From Bacteroidia bacterium (GTDB lineage Bacteria; Bacteroidota; Bacteroidia; Bacteroidales; GWA2-32-17): a DNA stretch of 64,000 bases. How positions within the stretch are numbered: position 1 is the first letter of the stretch; every line of letters begins with the position of its first letter. Under the pieces are notes generated by a model. It did not search any database and was not told where the DNA came from. It saw nothing but the letters and a program-made list of their open reading frames with translations. This document shows, piece after piece, positions 53,841 through 62,497 of this stretch. The stretch is taken from positions 19,175 to 83,174 of the forward strand of contig JACREQ010000030.1 of the NCBI GenBank assembly GCA_016218155.1, read 5' to 3'. The translations under genes and the position numbers were made by a program.

Positions 53841-53885
53841 AGCTGATTTATTTTTTTAATTATGGTTGAAAGATTGAATCTATGG

Positions 53886-54008
53886 AACGACGAGCATTTG
53901 CTTGCAGTTGTGCTTGCCCCTTCGGGGTCAAACTGCTAAGTAATTTATTTAATGTTTTAATTGTCAACTTGTCCATAACTGCTTGTTGTTTTCGTATAGG
54001 TGTTATGT
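53886..54008. repeat. Direct repeat, copy 1 (about 115 bp)
   Basis: From AACGACGAGCATTTGCTTGC through TTGCCCCTTCGGGGTCAAAC and AATTGTCAACTTGTCCATAA, ending beside GTGTTATGTGC. About 85 percent identical by eye to 54671-54790. It contains a CCCC-TTCG-GGG hairpin and lies between two minus-strand genes. Confidence 0.8.
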
Positions 54009-54021
54009 GCTGTATTAATTG

Positions 54022-54642
54022 TTATTGAATTATGATTTTTTCACCTAGAAATTTTGGTTTTGTACCGAATAGAATATCAATAAAAACTTTGTCACGAGCA
54101 AAATATTCTCTGAGCTTAGTCTTAAAACCTTTATATGCTTCAACTTCTTTTGCATTGTAACCATAAGCGTCAATACCATTTCGCCTAGCCAAATATACTG
54201 CTCGTTCGTTATGGAATTTCTGGGAAATTATTATAAATGAATTTTGTCCAAATATTTCTTTCGCTCTAATTACAGAGTCTAATGTTCTAAAACCAGCATA
54301 GTCAAGAAATATTTTATCTTCGGGTATTCCTCTTTTTACAAGTTCATTTTTCATATCAAGTGGCTCGTTATAATCTTTTTTACTATTGTCGCCACTTATT
54401 ATTATAAATTTGATTTTATTTGATTTATACAATTCAACTGTAGCATCAATTCTATTAAAGAAAAAGTCATTTGGTGATCCATTACTCAAGAGTTTGCTAG
54501 TACCTAATAACAATCCTACATTTTTAGGTTTTAAAATATTTACATTGTCAGTAATGAAGTCTTTGCTTCTATTAACAATGGTCAAATTTGCCCATATCGT
54601 TAAAATTACAAACAATAAAATATATCTACGATATCTTTTCAT
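54022..54642 (-). CDS. SanA/YdcF-like DUF218 protein
   Basis: 206 residues. A single N-terminal membrane segment (RRYILLFVILTIWANLTIV) is followed by the DUF218 fold: VGLLLGTSKLLSNG, IIISGDNSKKDYNEPLDMKN, FRTLDSVIRAKEIFG and FIIISQKFHNERAVYLARRN. The wording is that of the SanA branch, linked in enterobacteria to vancomycin exclusion at high temperature and envelope integrity; the biochemical activity is unknown. The gene is flanked on both sides by copies of the 115-bp repeat, giving it a cassette-like look. Confidence 0.85.
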   Translation of the reverse strand: MKRYRRYILLFVILTIWANLTIVNRSKDFITDNVNILKPKNVGLLLGTSKLLSNGSPNDFFFNRIDATVELYKSNKIKFIIISGDNSKKDYNEPLDMKNELVKRGIPEDKIFLDYAGFRTLDSVIRAKEIFGQNSFIIISQKFHNERAVYLARRNGIDAYGYNAKEVEAYKGFKTKLREYFARDKVFIDILFGTKPKFLGEKIIIQ

Positions 54643-54670
54643 AATATATCACTAACGTTTGAAGCTACGT

Positions 54671-54790
54671 AACGACAAGCAATTGCTTGCAGTTGTGCTT
54701 GCCCCTTCGGGGTCAAACTGCTAAGTAATTTATTAAATGTTATAATTGTCAAGTTGTCCATAGCAGCCTGCTAAATTTTACCGTGTGTTA
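54671..54790. repeat. Direct repeat, copy 2 (about 115 bp)
   Basis: It opens AACGACAAGCAATTGCTTGC, which contains a 14-bp palindrome CAAGCAATTGCTTG, then TTGCCCCTTCGGGGTCAAAC and AATTGTCAAGTTGTCCATAG, ending at GTGTTAGCGAGCG. It starts 785 bp after copy 1, with one gene between. Confidence 0.8.
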
Positions 54791-55268
54791 GCGAGCGTTG
54801 ATATTAAGTTGGTCAAGTAAAACGTTGTACCCAACAATTCTTATTTGACCATCGTCCTCATATTTTAAAGTCAATGTTTCAGTTGTCTCTAATTTCTCAT
54901 ATTTGTTTTTGTAAACCAAAGTGTAATCTCCAACAGTTTTTGTCGAACCAAGTAAAACATATGTTTGCCAGTCAACAAGATTATACTCAAGTAAAGCACC
55001 TAGTTTTTCTGTTGATTCTTCAAGTGATTGTCTAAATTTTGTTGTGTCCATAACCTTCCAAAACGAGTTTGAAAAGCTTGGATAAATATTTTTATAATTT
55101 TTAAATTGTAAATTACTGTAAAATTCATCTGCTATTTTTTCAACACCCATTTTATCGCTCGTGTCATTCATTCGAGAACAAGTACAACCTGATAAAATTG
55201 TGCATAATAAAAAGAATACTGCCGTTTTCATAATGTATTGTTTATTTTTTTTATCAATGCTCGCTAAC
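54787..55268. repeat. 16-bp inverted repeats bracketing one gene
   Basis: GTTAGCGAGCGTTGAT (54787-54802) and ATCAATGCTCGCTAAC (55253-55268) are inverted copies with one mismatch. They enclose exactly the lipoprotein gene 54788-55231, whose stop codon lies inside the left copy. No transposase is encoded between them. Confidence 0.75.
54788..55231 (-). CDS. Small lipoprotein, DUF4019/DUF3887-like
   Basis: 147 residues. The lipobox is in LLCTILSGC (Cys16). The mature part resembles the NTF2-like DUF4019/DUF3887 group: IADEFYSNLQFKNYKNIYPS, FRQSLEESTEKLG, and a closing TLTLKYEDDGQIRIVGYNVL. Such proteins are periplasmic and uncharacterised. The final codons (AACGCTCGCTAA) are also the left inverted repeat, so the repeat supplies the stop. 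It is distinct in context from the peptidase gene upstream, which lies 128 bp away. Confidence 0.7.
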   Translation of the reverse strand: MKTAVFFLLCTILSGCTCSRMNDTSDKMGVEKIADEFYSNLQFKNYKNIYPSFSNSFWKVMDTTKFRQSLEESTEKLGALLEYNLVDWQTYVLLGSTKTVGDYTLVYKNKYEKLETTETLTLKYEDDGQIRIVGYNVLLDQLNINAR

Positions 55269-55359
55269 TTGTATATATAATACTCTCATACAAATTCAGC
55301 AAATACTGGCTAATTTGTATTAATAATGTTATAATATTTCATTTATTAATTGCAAATTG

Positions 55360-57513
55360 TTATTTCACAATCATCATTTCGTCAACAAGGTTTTTAGCAC
55401 CTGCAAATTTATCAATAATAAATAGCACATAACGGATATCAACAGAAATGGTGCGTTGTAATGCAGGTTCAAAGGCAATGTCACCACTCATAGCTTCCCA
55501 GTTGCCGTCAAATGCAATACCTATAAGCTCACCTTGTGAGTTTAATACCGGACTTCCGCTATTGCCACCTGTAATATCTGTATTACTTAGGAAACAGGTT
55601 TTCATCAAACCGTTTTCGCCATATCTTCCATAATCTTTATTTTTCCAAAGTTCTTTCAACCTAGATGGAACGGTGAATTCTCTAACTGTAGGATCTTCTT
55701 TTTGCATAACACCGTCCAGAGTTGTATATAAATCGTATTCTACGGCATCGCCTGGTGAGTATGTAAGTGCTTTGCCATAGGTTAATCTCATAGTAGAATT
55801 TGCGTCAGGATAAAAAACTTTATCGGTTTCCATTTCACGTAAACCCTGAATAAATAATCTATTTGCTTTTTCAAGTTCTGTTTGTTGTTGTTCATATTGT
55901 GAACTGAATTTTCTATATCCACCGGATATTGAGTACATTGTTTCGAAAATTAAATCTTTGTCAATCTTTTTATATGTAGGTTCTTGCAGAAATGCCAAAA
56001 CAGATTCGCGATTTGAGAAAATTGAGGTTGTATATGCATTATTTGTAAATTTGTTAAAATCTTCTTTGTAATATTTTTTTACTTCTTTAAATATTGATGG
56101 GTGGTAATCTACATGAATATCCTGATAATACATTTTAAGCAATGCCGAGAAAAGTTTTTTATCTGTTTCTAAATTATAATCTTTGTAAAAGCTGAGCGTT
56201 TGCTCAATAAGATCAGAAATAATTTTATTTTTTTCTTCAATTCTAACCGTGTCTTTTTCTAAAATTTTATAAAGTGGAATAAATCTACTTGCAAATGAAA
56301 TAGCATCAACACCCCGCATTCCTGCTTCATTCATATATGTTCTTAGTAAATTGAAATCTTTTAACTCTGTATAGTTTTTCTCGATGTTAGCAAGAACCTG
56401 TCCGTATTTATCTTTGCGTTCCTGGGATTGATTTACCCACGTATCAAATTTTTTCTCGATTCCTTTCTTAGTACCTAAAACATCAAGACGAATTAAGCCT
56501 TTTGTCTGACCAATAAAGTATTTCCAGTAATTTGCAGTCTGAGCATATTTTGCAGCATACTTAATTCTTATCTCAGAGCTTTTGTTCATGTCTTCGCGCA
56601 ATATTGCAAGTTTTTTATCACGTATTTTAACAACTGCAGGATTTGTAACATTCATTGCTTCAGACACTCCCCATGAAGAAAGATAACGACTTGTGCGACC
56701 CGGATAACCCATTATCATTGTAAAATCGCCTTCCTGTACACCGGCAATAGAAACCGGAAGTGAATGTTTTGGCACATAAGGAATATTTTTATCAGAATAT
56801 TCTGCAGGTTTTCCATCCGGTGACATATAAACTCTGAAAACTGAAAAATCGCAGGTATGGCGAGGCCACATCCAGTTATCTGTATCGCCGCCAAATTTCC
56901 CAATTGATGATGGGGGAGCACCAACTAATCTTACGTCTTTATAAATTTCATATTTAAGTAAATAAAAATCATTTCCTCCAAAAAAACTTCTAATATTTGC
57001 TACATATCCGGTTCCGGTAGTCGCCTCTTTTTCTAACTTTTTTGAAATAGCTTTAATTTTATCTGCTCTTTCAGATTCAGTCATTTTATCATTTAATTCG
57101 GCATTTACTTTTGCAGTAACATCTTCTATGCTGATTAAAAATTTTGCGGTTAACCCGGGGTTTGAAAGCTCGTCTTTAAGATTCATTGCCCAGAATCCAT
57201 CTGATAAATAATCATGTTCTACAGTGCTGTGTGCCTGAATAGCGCTATATCCGCAGTGATGGTTGGTTAAAATTAAACCTTGTTTTGAAACTATTTCTCC
57301 GGTACAACCATTACCAAACTGAATGATTGCATCTTTTAAGCTGGCGTGATTGATATTATAAATGTCTTCAGCAGAAAGTTTAAGTCCGGCTTTCTTTATG
57401 TCATCATATTTTTTATTTATCATGGTAAGTAGCCACATTCCTTCATCGGCAAAGGAAAAAGTCCATGAAATTAACAGCACCAGAATAAGCGATAATTTGC
57501 GTATCATAATCAT
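55360..57513 (-). CDS. S46-family dipeptidyl-peptidase, DPP7-like
   Basis: 717 residues with a signal peptide (RKLSLILVLLISWTFSFA). The trypsin-like half-sites are ILTNHHCGYSAI (His85), DTDNWMWPRHTCDF and GGNSGSPVLNSQG (Ser652). The residue 18 after the nucleophile, which sets P1 preference in this family (Gly in DPP7, Arg in DPP11), is Gly670 in IAFDGNWEAM. A preference for hydrophobic or neutral P1 residues is therefore expected. It acts in the periplasm, releasing dipeptides for import. Single gene, normal length. Confidence 0.92.
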   Translation of the reverse strand: MIMIRKLSLILVLLISWTFSFADEGMWLLTMINKKYDDIKKAGLKLSAEDIYNINHASLKDAIIQFGNGCTGEIVSKQGLILTNHHCGYSAIQAHSTVEHDYLSDGFWAMNLKDELSNPGLTAKFLISIEDVTAKVNAELNDKMTESERADKIKAISKKLEKEATTGTGYVANIRSFFGGNDFYLLKYEIYKDVRLVGAPPSSIGKFGGDTDNWMWPRHTCDFSVFRVYMSPDGKPAEYSDKNIPYVPKHSLPVSIAGVQEGDFTMIMGYPGRTSRYLSSWGVSEAMNVTNPAVVKIRDKKLAILREDMNKSSEIRIKYAAKYAQTANYWKYFIGQTKGLIRLDVLGTKKGIEKKFDTWVNQSQERKDKYGQVLANIEKNYTELKDFNLLRTYMNEAGMRGVDAISFASRFIPLYKILEKDTVRIEEKNKIISDLIEQTLSFYKDYNLETDKKLFSALLKMYYQDIHVDYHPSIFKEVKKYYKEDFNKFTNNAYTTSIFSNRESVLAFLQEPTYKKIDKDLIFETMYSISGGYRKFSSQYEQQQTELEKANRLFIQGLREMETDKVFYPDANSTMRLTYGKALTYSPGDAVEYDLYTTLDGVMQKEDPTVREFTVPSRLKELWKNKDYGRYGENGLMKTCFLSNTDITGGNSGSPVLNSQGELIGIAFDGNWEAMSGDIAFEPALQRTISVDIRYVLFIIDKFAGAKNLVDEMMIVK

Positions 57514-57690
57514 TGAAATTTTTACAGAACTGTAAAGGTAAGCATTTATTGAATTAAGATTTTATTTTTAATCAATTCGTAATATTGATGTATTGATATT
57601 AGTTAATATGTTCGAAATTTATTTTAGTAATTCCGAATTTGTTGAATTTTCTTACCTTTAGCATTGATATAATTATTAAAATTTATTTGA

Positions 57691-60498
57691 TTGAAACCTT
57701 TTCTAGAATCTTTTGCCGATTATTTACTTGAAAATTATCAAAACGAATTTTCTAAAAGTTGTGTAATTTTTCCGAGCAGAAGAGCAGGTGTTTTTTTTCA
57801 AAAACAACTTTCGTCAAAAACAACAAAAAATTGCTGGCTACCAAAAATTACAACATTAAATGAATTTATTGGTGAAATTTCTGATATACAACCTGCAGAC
57901 CAGCTTCAGCTAATTTATAAGCTGTATGAGGTTTTTTGCAGTAAAACAGGAGTGTCTGAGAACTTTGACGAATTTTATTTCTGGGGACAGGTAATATTAT
58001 CAGATTTTAATGATATCGACAAAGAGCTTGCTGATGCTGAGAAATTGTATACAAATCTTTCTGACTTAAAACTTATTGAAAGTACTTTTATTGATTGGAC
58101 AGAAGAGCAAATAAAGGCAATTCAACAATTCTGGGGAACTATTGATTTTAGCGTAAAATCAGATGGTAAAGATAAGTTTTTGGTCTTGTGGGAAAGGCTC
58201 TATGCAGTTTATAAAGAATTTAACTTAAAACTTGACGAAGAAAAGATTGGTTATGATGGGAAAATATACAGAAATATTACAGATCAGCTGATTAATTCTG
58301 ATGGCTCGGCAATAACTTATAATAAAATATTTGTAGTTGGTTTTAATGCATTATCAAGAGCAGAGCAGCAGTTATTACAATATTTAAAAAAGCTTGGAAA
58401 TACCCAATTCTTCTGGGATTTTGATAGTTTCTATTTTAATGATAAAGAACATGAGGCAGGATTTTTTATAAGAAAAATGATTGAAAATTTTTCTCCTCCA
58501 AAAAACTTTCAATTTGAAACCGGAATAACAACAGAGAAAATAATTCGCATTTTTGCTTCTCCCACACAAACAGGGCAGTCTAAAATATTACCGGAAATTT
58601 TAAAGTATTCGAACAACGAATATGAAAATACTGCTTTGGTATTATCAGATGAATCTATGTTACTTCCTGTGCTTTATTCATTACCTAAAGAAGTAGAGAA
58701 ATTGAATGTAACAATGGCATTTCCTGTTAAGCAAACATCTTCTTTACAATTTGTTAATTTATTATTGGAACTACAAAGAAATAAAAAGAAAACAAAAGAA
58801 GGAATTGTTTTTAAATTTCATGATATAATAGAGATTCTTAATCACTCGTTTGTAAAGGATAATAGTTGGGTTAGTAAAATAAAAGAAGAATTAATAGAAA
58901 ATAAAAGATTATTTGTAAAACAGGAATTGCTTACAGGAGAAGGATTAATATCAAAAATATTTTTTAATGAAGAAAAATGCGTTAATTATTGCGAATATCT
59001 GTGTAATGTTATAACCGAAATTCTTAAATCTGGTTTTGATTCAGAAAACCATCGTCAGCGAATAGAGAAACAGGTTTTATATTCTGTTTATCGCGAAACT
59101 ATTAATTTGGGTGAACTTCTTAACAAATATAATATTGAAATAGCCAAGCACGATACTTTTGTAAAAATATATAAACAGACTCTGGCTAATGTCAGTGTTG
59201 CATTCAAAGGTGAGCCATTAGCAGGTTTGCAAATAATGGGTATTCTTGAAACTCGATTACTTGACTTTAAAAATATTATTCTGCTCTCTGTTAACGAAGG
59301 AACATTACCTGTTGGTTCAGCTGCAATGTCGCTAATTCCATATAATCTTAGAAAAGGATTCGGACTTTTAACTCTTGAACATCAGGATGCAATTTTTGCT
59401 TATCATTTTTATCACTTTTTGCAACGTTCCGAAAATGTAAATCTGGTATATTGTACAAAACAACCCGAAGGTGGAAGGGGCGAAGCAAGCAGGTTTATTC
59501 ATCAGCTAAGATTCAGCGATAAGATTAATACATTAGAATATTTTGTTTCAGATAAACCTGGTGTTTTTACAAAAAAAGATATTATTATTGAAAGAAGTGA
59601 AAGTATTAATTTAAAGCTAAATAAATATTTGAATAATGAAAAAACACTTTCACCTACTTCAATTAGCACTTTTGTTTCATGTCCGTTAAAATTTTATTTC
59701 CGTTACATTGCCGAAATGAAGCAAATTGAGGAGCTTACTGAGGGTGTTGACGGAATGTTATTTGGTTCAATATTTCATAAAGCAATAGAGTTAATTTATG
59801 AAAATAGTGTAGATAAGCTTATTACTGAAAATGTTATAATTGATTTAAAAAAGAATGAAATACTTGATAAGTATTTAACTGAAGCATTTGATGAAATTTT
59901 ATCAAATGGCAAATCTACAGGGACATTAACTGGGCTTTATCTGGTTAATTATCAAATTCTAAAAAAATACCTTATACGTTTACTTGAATATGATAAAAAA
60001 CTAACTCCGTTTAATGTAATTGGATTTGAAAAAACTGTTAAATACCCTATTAGTATTGAACTTGAAGGAAATATTAAAACAGTTACAATTGCAGGATTTA
60101 TTGACAGATGTATTGAAAAAGAAGGACAAATTATAGTTCAGGATTTTAAAACAGGAAATGTAGAAATCAAATCCGGATCATTCGAAGAGATATTTACCGA
60201 AACAGGAAATAAAAACTTTTCTGCTATACGTCAGGTAATTATTTATTCGCTTTCATTTTTAGAAAATGAAAAAGTTAAACCTGAAATTCTTTCTGTAAGA
60301 AAACCATTGTTAAAAGACAGTGTAAGCTTAAAAGTAGCCAATGCTGAAATTGATAATATTTTTGATGTTAAAAATGATTTTGAAACAGAGCTGAAGAAAA
60401 TATTAGTAAGGATTTTTAGTAAATCAGAGCCTTTTACACAAACAGTGAACCCAAAATCTTGTGAGTTTTGTGACTTTAAACAAATTTGTCGCAGATAA
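57691..60498 (+). CDS. AddB-like PD-(D/E)XK nuclease / inactive helicase-like protein
   Basis: 935 residues from a TTG start; a TGA stop sits directly before it and the first internal Met is far inside, so TTG is forced. The N-terminal two thirds resemble the helicase-like part of AddB (CVIFPSRRAGVFFQKQL replaces a classical Walker A). The C-terminal nuclease shows SISTFVSCPLKFYFRYIAEM, GSIFHKAIELIYEN and IIVQDFKTGN, and the iron-sulfur cysteines are completed by CEFCDFKQIC. In Bacteroidota this protein pairs with an AddA/RecB-like helicase-nuclease for double-strand break repair; the partner is not in the window. Confidence 0.85.
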   Translation: MKPFLESFADYLLENYQNEFSKSCVIFPSRRAGVFFQKQLSSKTTKNCWLPKITTLNEFIGEISDIQPADQLQLIYKLYEVFCSKTGVSENFDEFYFWGQVILSDFNDIDKELADAEKLYTNLSDLKLIESTFIDWTEEQIKAIQQFWGTIDFSVKSDGKDKFLVLWERLYAVYKEFNLKLDEEKIGYDGKIYRNITDQLINSDGSAITYNKIFVVGFNALSRAEQQLLQYLKKLGNTQFFWDFDSFYFNDKEHEAGFFIRKMIENFSPPKNFQFETGITTEKIIRIFASPTQTGQSKILPEILKYSNNEYENTALVLSDESMLLPVLYSLPKEVEKLNVTMAFPVKQTSSLQFVNLLLELQRNKKKTKEGIVFKFHDIIEILNHSFVKDNSWVSKIKEELIENKRLFVKQELLTGEGLISKIFFNEEKCVNYCEYLCNVITEILKSGFDSENHRQRIEKQVLYSVYRETINLGELLNKYNIEIAKHDTFVKIYKQTLANVSVAFKGEPLAGLQIMGILETRLLDFKNIILLSVNEGTLPVGSAAMSLIPYNLRKGFGLLTLEHQDAIFAYHFYHFLQRSENVNLVYCTKQPEGGRGEASRFIHQLRFSDKINTLEYFVSDKPGVFTKKDIIIERSESINLKLNKYLNNEKTLSPTSISTFVSCPLKFYFRYIAEMKQIEELTEGVDGMLFGSIFHKAIELIYENSVDKLITENVIIDLKKNEILDKYLTEAFDEILSNGKSTGTLTGLYLVNYQILKKYLIRLLEYDKKLTPFNVIGFEKTVKYPISIELEGNIKTVTIAGFIDRCIEKEGQIIVQDFKTGNVEIKSGSFEEIFTETGNKNFSAIRQVIIYSLSFLENEKVKPEILSVRKPLLKDSVSLKVANAEIDNIFDVKNDFETELKKILVRIFSKSEPFTQTVNPKSCEFCDFKQICRR

Positions 60499-60582
60499 TT
60501 ATGTTTTGTAGGCTAAATTTTATTGGCATTTTTTTATTTTTATCATCAATAACAATATATTAATTTTTGAATTGAATTTGTG

Positions 60583-60590
60583 TATTTTTG
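60583..60590 (+). promoter_or_regulatory. -7 box of probable promoter for the channel gene
   Basis: TATTTTTG fits TAnnTTTG 22 bp before the ATG at 60612. A TTTG exists at 60566-60569 but only 13 bp away, so the -33 part is unsupported. Confidence 0.35.
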
Positions 60591-60611
60591 AAAATTCATT
60601 AAGTTTGTAAT

Positions 60612-62360
60612 ATGATATCAGATTTTTCATCATACAAAGTAAAGATTCGCGATTTAGAATATGTAACACCTGATGGCAATTCATGCACTCATACTGCTGC
60701 AATTTCTTTTTTCGATAAAAACAAGAAAGAATTATTTTATATAGAACTAGGTTATATTGATGTAAATAGGATTTATGATAAAATAAAACTTGGCGAACCT
60801 GTAAATCTTGACAATTGTTATGTAGAAGAATTCTCACTTTCGAAATATAGAAAAATGCATGATTTAGGACCTGAGGATTTAGTTGTTATAAATTCATTCA
60901 GAGCTAAAAATGCAATATTTGATGCTGTTGAAGTAACTGATTTTTCTTTTGCTTCTTTTAGCGAAAAGTCGGTAACATTTCAAAACACAGCTTTTATTCA
61001 TGGTGGAGTTAATTTTGCATCATCTGTTTTTGAAGCAGGAAAAGTAAATTTTAATTCCTGTATTTTTAGTAATGGAAATCTTAATTTCAGCAATGTTAAT
61101 TTTGGTCATGATGGCTTAAATTTTAAGAATGCTGTAATAGGAACTGGCTTTAAGGATTTTCAATATGCATATTTTGGCAATGGTGATGTTTTGTTTGCAA
61201 ATACTTCATTTGGCAATGGTGACATTTCATTTATAAATTCAAATTTTGGTAATGGTGAAGTTTCCTTTAAAGTTGCAATTTTTGGCAATGGTAAAATTGA
61301 TTTTCATTATGCAACTTTTGCCGAAGGAGATATTAGTTTTGAAAGGGCCGAATTTGGAACAGGAAGAGTAGATTTCAGAACTGTAGAATTTGGTTCAGGA
61401 AAAATTAATTTTAACAGAGCCGAATTTAATAATGGTGATGTTACATTTGATGAATCAGAGATGCAGGGAGGAAAACTTACATTTAAAAATGCAAATCTGG
61501 GTGATGGTGATTTTAGTTTTCAGAATTCACAATATTTAAAAACTGATGTTTCGTTTGAAAAGGCTTTATTTGGAAAAGGAGTAGTTTCTTTTTATAATTC
61601 AGGTTTTCATACACTATCACTTAAGTCATGTCAGCTAAATAATTATTTCGATTTAAGAGTTTCTGAAGCCAGTTTGCTTGATTTAAATGACACTGTTGTT
61701 AGAGATATTATTGACCTTACTCCACATGATTTTGAAGTCAAAATTAAAGTTCTTTCGATGACTGGTATGCGTTTACTGGGAAGAATATATATTGACTGGC
61801 GTGCAAATCATATTAAAAAAGCAATTTATGCACAGGATAAAACTTCACATTGGATGAAGGCAGAGCAATTCAGAACTTTAAAACAGAATTTTAATGCAAC
61901 CGGACGATATGATGATGAAGATCTTGCCTACATTGAGTTTAAAAGAAATGAGTCTTTAGCAATTTTAAGAGACGGAACAGAAAATAATAAATCTGCACTT
62001 ATTTGGCATTATCCTGCATATTGGTTCAAATTGTGGGTTTTTGATAAAATGGGTTTGTATGCAACTTCTCCGATGAGAGTGTTGGTAAGTGTTGTGTTTA
62101 CATATATGGCTTTGGTATTAATACAATTCGGACTTCCATTTATTATGGATACTAATATTAACTGTATTGCTGCTGATGCTGATTTATGGACAAGATTTAC
62201 TGATACGGCTTATTTTAGCGCTATAACATATTTAACCATAGGCTATGGTGATTGCTCACCTTTAGGTATTCTGCGATTTGTTGCGGGAGTTGAAGGCTTT
62301 ATTGGTGTTTTTATGATGTCATATTTTACTGTAGCATTTGCCAGAAAAGTTTTGAGATAA
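60612..62360 (+). CDS. Two-helix potassium-channel-like protein with a 12-residue repeat domain
   Basis: 582 residues, no signal peptide. Residues 1-115 are a small cytosolic lead. From residue 116 to 331 there are eighteen consecutive repeats of exactly 12 residues of the type FGxGxVxFxxAx (FGNGDISFINSN, FGSGKINFNRAE). They probably form a beta-helix, loosely like pentapeptide-repeat proteins. The C-terminal part has a membrane helix (VLVSVVFTYMALVLIQFGL), a pore loop with the filter TIGYGD (542-547) and a second helix (GFIGVFMMSYFTVAF). It should conduct K+, with the repeat domain as a cytosolic sensor or scaffold. No RCK domain is present. Confidence 0.85.
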   Translation: MISDFSSYKVKIRDLEYVTPDGNSCTHTAAISFFDKNKKELFYIELGYIDVNRIYDKIKLGEPVNLDNCYVEEFSLSKYRKMHDLGPEDLVVINSFRAKNAIFDAVEVTDFSFASFSEKSVTFQNTAFIHGGVNFASSVFEAGKVNFNSCIFSNGNLNFSNVNFGHDGLNFKNAVIGTGFKDFQYAYFGNGDVLFANTSFGNGDISFINSNFGNGEVSFKVAIFGNGKIDFHYATFAEGDISFERAEFGTGRVDFRTVEFGSGKINFNRAEFNNGDVTFDESEMQGGKLTFKNANLGDGDFSFQNSQYLKTDVSFEKALFGKGVVSFYNSGFHTLSLKSCQLNNYFDLRVSEASLLDLNDTVVRDIIDLTPHDFEVKIKVLSMTGMRLLGRIYIDWRANHIKKAIYAQDKTSHWMKAEQFRTLKQNFNATGRYDDEDLAYIEFKRNESLAILRDGTENNKSALIWHYPAYWFKLWVFDKMGLYATSPMRVLVSVVFTYMALVLIQFGLPFIMDTNINCIAADADLWTRFTDTAYFSAITYLTIGYGDCSPLGILRFVAGVEGFIGVFMMSYFTVAFARKVLR

Positions 62361-62497
62361 TTAAAATTTCTTATAGAATTAATTCTGTTTATTGAAATTA
62401 AAGTTTTATTTATAAAAAATGAAAACTAATGGAATTAATGCCTAACAAATTTATGATATTACCGTATTAGGAATTAAAATTTTAGTAGGCGATACGG

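Noticed and set aside
54787..55268. Insertion sequence or MITE carrying the lipoprotein gene
   Set aside because: Although 16-bp inverted ends exist, there is no transposase and no clear target-site duplication next to the ends.
53841..55280. Classical integron with attC sites
   Set aside because: No integrase is in the window and the candidate core sites violate the RYYYAAC/GTTRRRY consensus at one or two positions, so only a cassette-like arrangement is reported.
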